From Sipunculus nudus (Eukaryota > Annelida > Sipuncula > Golfingiida > Sipunculidae), in NCBI GenBank assembly GCA_026874595.1, contig CM049308.1, positions 15,002,001 through 15,066,000 of the forward strand: a stretch of 64,000 nucleotides of DNA, written 5' to 3'. Positions 57,726-64,000 of this stretch are shown here, one piece after another. A program made the translations under genes and the position numbers. Below the pieces are notes generated by a model. That model did no database searches, was not told where the DNA came from, and saw nothing but the letters and a program-made list of their open reading frames with translations. Position 1 is the first letter of the stretch. Each line of letters opens with the position of its first letter.

Positions 57726-58615
57726 ATATATCGTTCTCTTCATGGCCTAGAACATTGCTGGAGTTTTAGCATTTGTCTAATCTGCGGTTTTATTTCTTAT
57801 TCATAGCCAAGATATGACTTCGTTGCTGTGTTTAATGTTATACCAGTAACTGCTTTTGTCTCTAGAGTAAAATCAAGGGCGAATTTTTAGACACATCAGT
57901 GAGTTTCTAAATATTGAATTAATGATTACACATTTTTATTCTGAATTTGACTATGCCTTCCGTCGTTGTAAATGAAAAGGAATTAAGTGCATGTTTTGGA
58001 TTTGGGGCTCAAGAGAGGGTGTCCCGGAGCTGCATCCCGCTCAGATAATATACAACCGGGCAATGAATAACAGAGCGAGAAAGAGTTTTTTTAGATAAAA
58101 GTAACCTGGATTTACTAATGTGACTGTCCGATAGGGAAATTTGAAATATGATTACGGTAAACTCAAAACGCCGTTTTCCATTAAGAAATCTGAGGAATTA
58201 AGTGCCAACCAGAAATAAGAAGCAGGTATGTTGTCACTTAATAACTGTCCTGCTTAAACACATTGCACGACTTTGTCACATCTAACCAAACACGTTTCCA
58301 CTTTTCTGGCTTGACAGATCAGATAACCTAAACAGGTATAGTGCCTTAATGTGTTCCACGTCCACACTATTGTACCAGCCTGACACATCTTCCGCTTTAA
58401 CTACAATGACACCAGTTGTACATGAAGCAGAATAGTGTATATAAACATCAATATAAATGCCTCAATATAAATGCCTCTAAGATACGGAAAATGTATAGCG
58501 TTTTAACTGATTATACGACCAACTGTAGGAATAAACAGGTAAGTAGAGTGACACTCAATAGAGCACAAACCTCCGCCAGATCAACGCAGTCCCATGTACC
58601 GAAATAGCAAGAAGC
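57726..58615. other. Non-coding DNA
   Basis: No further retroelement coding or other feature was recognised. Confidence 0.5.
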
Positions 58616-58617
58616 AA

Positions 58618-58618
<1 letters not shown>

Positions 58619-58675
<57 letters not shown>

Positions 58676-58709
58676 TTATATATATATATATTTATATATA
58701 TATATATAT
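58619..58709 (+). repeat. (TA)n microsatellite
   Basis: A long TA run interrupted by TTTATTTA and TTTATA. Confidence 0.95.
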
Positions 58710-58842
58710 TGTTGTTCAGTAATAAATGTGTATGTGTACCATTATTCTAATATTCCTAATATAATAGATTCCTAATATAAACTCTCACTGTTCAAGAAGA
58801 ATGAGTGGTGACCAGTTAGTGATGACCATGAGCCTTGTTTAA

Positions 58843-58863
58843 GGGGGGGGGGGGGGGGCGGGG
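58843..58863 (+). repeat. Poly-G tract
   Basis: Sixteen G, one C and four more G, followed by GT-rich sequence. Confidence 0.95.
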
Positions 58864-59292
58864 TGTTTTTTGGGGTGTTGGACATAGTACCTTTTGTGCC
58901 CTCACTTTTTATATGACCAAACCACCTTATTTTCAAATTACGATATAATTTCATCAATTTTTTTATAGTTTCGTCATAATTTCCTGAATAAACTTTCAAT
59001 TATTCATCACAAACTGAAAAAAACAACGATATTGCATTTGTCAATTGCATACCACACTGAACTGTCACAAAAAGCCTGTGTTTTTTAAATGTTTAGTTCA
59101 AAGGAAATTATGAATAACATAGTGCTGGAAAGTTAACAAAATATTTTCATATGAAAACATATCTTTTCTCAAATGTAGTGGGAGAATGTGAGCAAAGACA
59201 GTTTTGATATTCTGACAGATAGATTTTTTTAAGTTCTTCCTAGGGCTAGGGGGTGCTTTTCGGAAATTATAAGAGGTTATTCACTTTTTTTT

Positions 59293-59313
59293 GGGTTAGG
59301 GTTAGGGTTAGGG
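59293..59313 (+). repeat. Interstitial telomeric repeat (TTAGGG)3
   Basis: GGG then three TTAGGG units, followed by further G residues. A degenerate CTAGGGCTAGGGGG lies just upstream (59242-59255). TTAGGG is the telomere repeat of molluscs and most animals. Confidence 0.85.
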
Positions 59314-59319
59314 GGGGTT

Positions 59320-60225
59320 ATAGAGTTCTGTCGGTACTCCTTCGAGTTGTCAACTTCACATTTTCTCAGGCCGATGGTGACAACAAGTAAACAAGTTTTA
59401 ATATGTGTAAGTAACTTTGCATTAAAGCTGTAGATCAATGCGATAATAAGTGGCTCTGAACAGAACCTAAAGGATTATCAATGGCTCTGACAAGACGGCG
59501 CAATATTAATCCTTTTAACATTTGACCACGGCGTATTTGCTGTTAAACTAAAATTTAAATGAAAAGATGAATTAAAATGTACACTCTCTTGGTCCGAAAA
59601 AATTGTCGAATCTTGTTCAGATAACCGATATTTTTTTTAATAAACAGATCGAGTCACTGTAGCAGAGCTTTAAATTGAAAATGAACCGATCATCAATATA
59701 TATTAAATTCATGAAAGAGTAAATAAAAGGTTGAAAAAGTGTGAAAGAAAAGTTGAAATATTTAAAAACCATTTTTGATTGGAATTCTTTATATTCAAAA
59801 CCGTTATCACAATAATTCAAATCACACAAGAACTTAAATTACAGATTTACGAGCAGGATCGTCGCTTAATTTGAAGAATATGTTGTAATTATGAATAATA
59901 AATGCTAATAACTAGCTTTAATCCCTCATTCGCCCACACACAGAAACGCAAACTGAAGCCATTATTGAATTTCCCGCCGTAGACTTTACTATTAGGATTA
60001 ATGGATGGTATTTTGGAAGCAATTACGTGCACTAAAGTCAGAAGGCCAAAGTTGTTTATGAGAATTTAATCAATATAATTATGATGGAAGGATGAAGACA
60101 CCTATGAAATTTAAATTCACTTCTTACTTTACAAATATCATTATTTCTTAATATAAATTTACATTACTATCATTGCGATTACCTCAAAAGTTAACGATAT
60201 TATTTAATATACTTATAAAAAATAT
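59320..60225. other. AT-rich non-coding DNA
   Basis: No gene or element was recognised. Confidence 0.5.
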
Positions 60226-60228
60226 ATT

Positions 60229-60500
60229 GCGGCTCAGTTGTAGAGAACAAGACAAAAAGCCTGGAGATCGTGAGTTTGAATCTCAGTCGTGAGTTTTTCA
60301 CGGTCGGTCGGCCCCCACCAAGGGTGAGCGATCTGAAGGCTTAATGGGAAGGCCGTGCCAAACAGCCGTGTTTCACTCACAATTTAGAGCGCCTTTCAGG
60401 GGTTCCTTGGTGGTATGACCGAGCAATGAGGACGATTACGCACCACTGGCCCGCATGTGCAGTATTCACCGGGCCTGGTGTAAAAAAAGGATATAAGATA
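60229..60500 (+). mobile_element. tRNA-derived SINE
   Basis: An A box (GGCTCAGTTGTAG, 60231-60243) and B box (GAGTTTGAATCTC, 60272-60284) are spaced as in a tRNA-derived promoter. A GGCCCCCACCAAGGGTGAGC-type body follows, with AAGGCCGTGCCAAACAGCCG. The 3' end is A-rich (GTAAAAAAAGGATATAAGAT). It would be a polymerase III unit on the + strand. Confidence 0.7.
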
Positions 60501-60559
60501 AGGAAGCGTGTGATACTGACCTGTCACGAAGTCCGATACTGTAATGGGACTCCGCAGAT

Positions 60560-61080
60560 TTATATATATATATAGTTAAGTTTGTGTTAAAAATTGAAGC
60601 AATTACTGCACAAAAATAATTTAAAAAAAATTATGATGATAAATGTACGCAAACACTCACACTACTGTTGGAGACGCCTGACCTGGTGTAGCGAGTTCAA
60701 ATAACCCAAGCTTCAGATTACCGGTGGTGTAACTGAAAAATTACACACTATGGTTTCAGATTATCAACACGAAATAGTTGTTTCCTTTTTTGCTTTAATT
60801 TCTTATTATTTCTCTTTTTTCTTGATGGACACCTTTGTATGTCTTATGTTTGTATATTATGTGTCATGCTCTATGGTGAAGTGTCAGTCGACATAAATAA
60901 AATGAACAATATAATTAACATTTTGCGACAATTGTATTTTTATAGATTGATTCGATCTTTTAAATCTCGTATCTTTCACGTGGTTTTTTTTATTAACAAT
61001 AAGAAGCATAAGAGCTTATCATTTATAATTAAGTCAGGAGTTGACCTAAAAAGTGCGGGTATAACCTGAAATTAGGGTAA
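60560..61080. other. Non-coding DNA
   Basis: A short TA run (60560-60575) and AACCTGAAATTAGGGTAA-type words related to the repeat at 33.6 and 34.8 kb. No gene. Confidence 0.5.
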
Positions 61081-61087
61081 TGTTATC

Positions 61088-61104
61088 GGGGGGGGGGGGG
61101 GGGG
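61088..61104 (+). repeat. Poly-G tract
   Basis: Seventeen G residues. Confidence 0.95.
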
Positions 61105-61129
61105 TTAACCGGAAAGGGGGTAACCTGAA

Positions 61130-61490
61130 GACTTTACAGCGGTATATAGGTGTGGGTTCGAATCTTACATTGACCGGTTTAGGCCTGAGACAGCCTTTCA
61201 CCCAGAGCCTTAAAATAAATGAGGAGCGTTTCAGATGCAGGAGCTGTTTAATATCAGGTGTTCTCCAACTTGCATGGAGTCGGGGATATGGTTTGTTACG
61301 TCAGTAAGACTTCGATATGACAGGCCGTGTGATAAACACGCCTGGTCTCTCTGGGAGGAATCATTGTCGTCCCAGGGTTGGCCTGATACATAATCTGACA
61401 GGAAGGTGCCAAACCGCCACATCGAGAAAGGGAACCCGAACAGAAAAAATTGCATTACACATATGGTGGAGGCTACCGCCACTTAAAAAG
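61130..61490 (+). mobile_element. Possible SINE or SINE-like repeat
   Basis: A B-box-like GGGTTCGAATC (61156-61166) follows a weak A-box region. The body has GGAAGGTGCCAAACCGCC, resembling a block of the SINE at 60229. Boundaries are unclear. Confidence 0.4.
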
Positions 61491-61546
61491 AAATATAAAT
61501 AAAACGGCAAAAGAATAAGTTTATGAAAGTTTCCAAAACCTCCACT

Positions 61547-61653
61547 CCCCCCCCCCCCCCCCGCCCGACCACCCCCCCCCCCCCCCCCCCCCTCTGTCTC
61601 TCTCTCTCCCTCTTTATCTTTGATATATATATATACCCATATATATATATATA
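61547..61653 (+). repeat. Poly-C, (CT)n and (TA)n compound tract
   Basis: C runs (61547-61562 and 61572-61592) are separated by a CG-containing spacer and followed by CT repeats (to about 61616) and TA runs (61623-61653). Frames through it are homopolymeric and not coding. Confidence 0.95.
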
Positions 61654-61659
61654 CCTTAG

Positions 61660-62850
61660 ACCGATCTTCCTTGAAACTCTGCAATAGCGGATCCCCCTGA
61701 TATATAAACACAACTTTTTCATAATAAAGCATTGGAAATAGTTGGATTGGACATTTTGTCTAAAATAAGATGACATTTTTTCACATGATTATGACCACCT
61801 TATGCCCTTTTTTCATTTTTCACATAAGAGGGATACCAATTGTCCACCAAATGCCTAAAATAAATGTTGGTATAAGAAAGCAGACATTCAGATTTTATAA
61901 ATTTTAGAATTGTCAATTTTAGACTTTTAAGATTAAAATATTATATAGTATATTGTTTGGTTTGTAACTTATCATAGTTGCCATGCCGTTTTCGACAATC
62001 GCAGTAATTTTTAACAATTTTATTGTACCAGCTTAAAGCCATTCTTATATTAGAGGTTTTCAGGTTGATCCTGGCGGCATATTTTCGCAAATGGTTGATT
62101 TGTTTTGTCACATGTCAAAAGCGTTTTCGTCCATGATTTAGCTTTTTCAGTGCAAACATGACCCAAGGTGTATAGAATTGACGAGAAAAATAAAGAAACG
62201 TTGAAAAGCTGCCTGCACATGTTTTAAACAATATCCTCTTTCTTCAGTCACTGCAAGGAAGATAATATCATTTGTGGGAAAACCCAAATCTCAGTCAGTA
62301 ACCAAGGTAACAGACACACTATTATATGATTATGCAAGTGTCAGTTCCTGTATATACTCCCTCGTTCGTTCTCTCATTTTTTACAGTTAAGCTTTGAATA
62401 TTATTGTTATTTCTCATCAGGAATTCGTGTATGAGCAAAACGTTTCAATTAATTAAAATATTGACCTAAGACCTAATACTCAGCCTAATAAATAAAATCA
62501 TTTCTTGTCGAGAAAACCAATTAGCAGCTGGCTTCCTTGCCAGGACAAAGTACCTTATAGGTGAAAATGTCCAAGCCGGTTGTCACTTGGAGATACTGTA
62601 AAATATGGTAAAATAAGTAAAATAGGACAAGAAGAAAATAAGAAATCGTGAGTGAGATGACCAACCAAGGTAGTGTGAATATAAAGTAAAGACCTATTTT
62701 GCATGAAATTAAATAGATTTCTGTTTAGGAGTTTATGTTTCGTTGTGATATATTGTATCACTAGAAAAGCACTCAGAGAGCCCAGACCTCCTCCAAGGCT
62801 GCTCATTACCCCCATAAAGCATTGTCAGAAATGTAGCAATTTTTCTTTTT
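61660..62850. other. Non-coding DNA
   Basis: No gene or element was recognised. Confidence 0.5.
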
Positions 62851-62854
62851 AAAA

Positions 62855-63099
62855 ATCCTGGATCCAGATGTTCATCCGGATCACCCTCAAAAGTCAACCA
62901 GTTGTTCTTTGTATCATTTCTTAGCTATCCTGAAAAATTCCTTTAAATTCCGTTGATAACTTTATGAATATTGTTCCTAATCGCGCTGCTGTCCCCGGAA
63001 CACCACGGATTAAGGTCCTGTATCTGTGAATGTGTGAAAAAGACTTAACAGACAAACCAACGCTTGCAAAAACATATCCTCTCCCCATGGGGGAGGTAA
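62855..63099 (+). mobile_element. RTE-like LINE 3' tail, copy 4
   Basis: CCTGGATCCAGATGTTCATCC, a TCCTGAAAAATTCCTTTAAA stretch, TCCGTTGATAACTTTATGAA and a final CTCCCCATGGGGGAGGTAAA match what I remember of RTE-type 3' tails. The GGATCCAGAT block is shared with 45368-45380. Confidence 0.6.
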
Positions 63100-63264
63100 A
63101 TATATATATACGGAATATACTCCAATTCAAAGTTACTTTTTTGCTTTTACGTTTGATTATTATAAAACTGTCGCATTGTCCCCTAACCTTAACCCTCAGG
63201 GTCTATACATGCTTTCTCAAATACATAGCGGATATCTTTATATAGTAATTTATATAGGTAATGA

Positions 63265-63350
63265 CTCAATGGCATAATGGGATAATCTCGTTGAACCTCA
63301 GACATTCGCTCTAATGTCTTAACGACACGTTATAACTTCTGGATTTTTCC
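63265..63350 (+). mobile_element. SINE body fragment related to 12150-12330
   Basis: TCAATGGCATAATGGGATAA, TTGAACCTCAGACATTCGCT, TGTCTTAACGACACGTTATA and CCATTAAAATGT align with 12226-12320. The tRNA-like head is missing, so this is a 5'-truncated copy. Confidence 0.6.
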
Positions 63351-64000
63351 ATTAAAATGTGTTTCATCTAATGCGGCATTCTAGTATGGCATTCGACAGC
63401 CAGACACCAATTACTGATCTAAAATAAAACTACACGTTATAGCATATTTAACCAATGGCATATAAAGAAATATCACATAAACCAGTCCAATAAAGAATTA
63501 AGCGTTTTGTTTAACTTTTTTTAACAACGCCCAATAGGTTTGAAAGTCAAATTTCTGTTTTATATTTTAGCGGAGACACTCAAACTTTTTTGAGTGTGTT
63601 AATAACAAGATTGTGTTATTACATTATTTCCTGTGAGACTGGTGTTTTACAGAAATAATGTCAAATTATCTCTTTCAACCAGAAAAATCCTGTTGAGAGC
63701 ATGTTTCTCTTAACAGCGGAATAAGTCAAGAAAAAATAAAATAAAATTAAGCAAAATTTACGCGGGCATAAGGGCCAGAAAGTGTTAAAGAAATCTACAT
63801 TGCCCTTAGAGGTTTAGTGACGTCATCCATAAACCACCTGTGACACTGAAATTAACCAGCTAGCTTGAACGTAATACTTGTGACTTGATGTTAGTTTCTG
63901 CCAGTTTTGAGTCATTCTGGACTCTGCAAACGATACAAAGCTTTCATACTCGCCTCATGAAAAAAAATAGATGAATATCTCGCATTATTATCAAGGAATG
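63351..64000. other. Non-coding DNA
   Basis: No feature was recognised. A TGACGTCA octamer occurs near 63828. Confidence 0.5.

Noticed and set aside
61361-61776. Glycine-rich minus-strand frames
   Set aside because: Translation of poly-C/(CT)n/(TA)n tracts on the opposite strand.

Overview
No convincing protein-coding gene, rRNA or tRNA was found in this window. It reads as AT-rich intergenic or intronic DNA from an animal nuclear genome. My best guess is a bivalve or other lophotrochozoan mollusc. The basis is remembered resemblance, not a search: gene-free DNA packed with (TA)n, (GT)n, poly-G and poly-C tracts, an interstitial TTAGGG block, tRNA-derived SINEs, RTE-like LINE tails ending in a GGAGG-type motif, and short elements with ACGGACGG minisatellites and hairpin ends. 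The longest open frames lie inside tandem satellites and follow from their period, not from a gene.

Layout. 1-2.4 kb is unique AT-rich DNA. 2.4-3.9 kb is a diverged two-unit tandem duplication. 5-10.2 kb is a dense mosaic: an LTR fragment, a repeat family with a GGTGGCGCCACC palindrome, 32-bp and 26-bp minisatellites, ACGG-type minisatellites, a five-unit ~179-bp array and a terminal hairpin. 11.9-13.2 kb holds SINE-like units. 20.0-22.1 kb is a 39/53-bp satellite. 24.1-29.4 kb holds two copies of a ~1.2-kb sequence in head-to-head inverted orientation, each with a TATA box and a CRE or CRE-like site. 31.6-32.1 kb is a 21-bp minisatellite. 33.1-33.2 kb is a run of four small hairpins. 33.7-34.7 kb is a solo LTR with a target-site duplication. 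39.9-40.9 kb is a ~340-bp tandem repeat carrying a CTCF-like motif. 43.2-43.5 kb looks like a minus-strand promoter. 45.0-46.1 kb is a tandem pair of RTE-like tails. 49.8-50.3 kb is a compact element with hairpins near both ends. 50.8-52.4 kb is a 37-bp satellite. 52.8-54.2 kb is a second array of the GGTGGCGCCACC family. 56.2-57.7 kb is a decayed LTR retrotransposon (LTR, primer-binding site, gag-like start, 32-bp tandem repeat). 60-61.5 kb holds further tRNA-derived SINEs, and 62.9-63.1 kb another RTE-like tail.

Nothing here forms an operon, pathway or defence system. The parts that most merit follow-up are the inverted promoter-bearing pair, the solo LTR matched to the decayed retrotransposon, the palindrome-core repeat family, the CTCF-like tandem repeat, and the candidate minus-strand promoter with a splice donor downstream. 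All alignments were made by eye, so boundaries are approximate unless a terminal motif fixes them.
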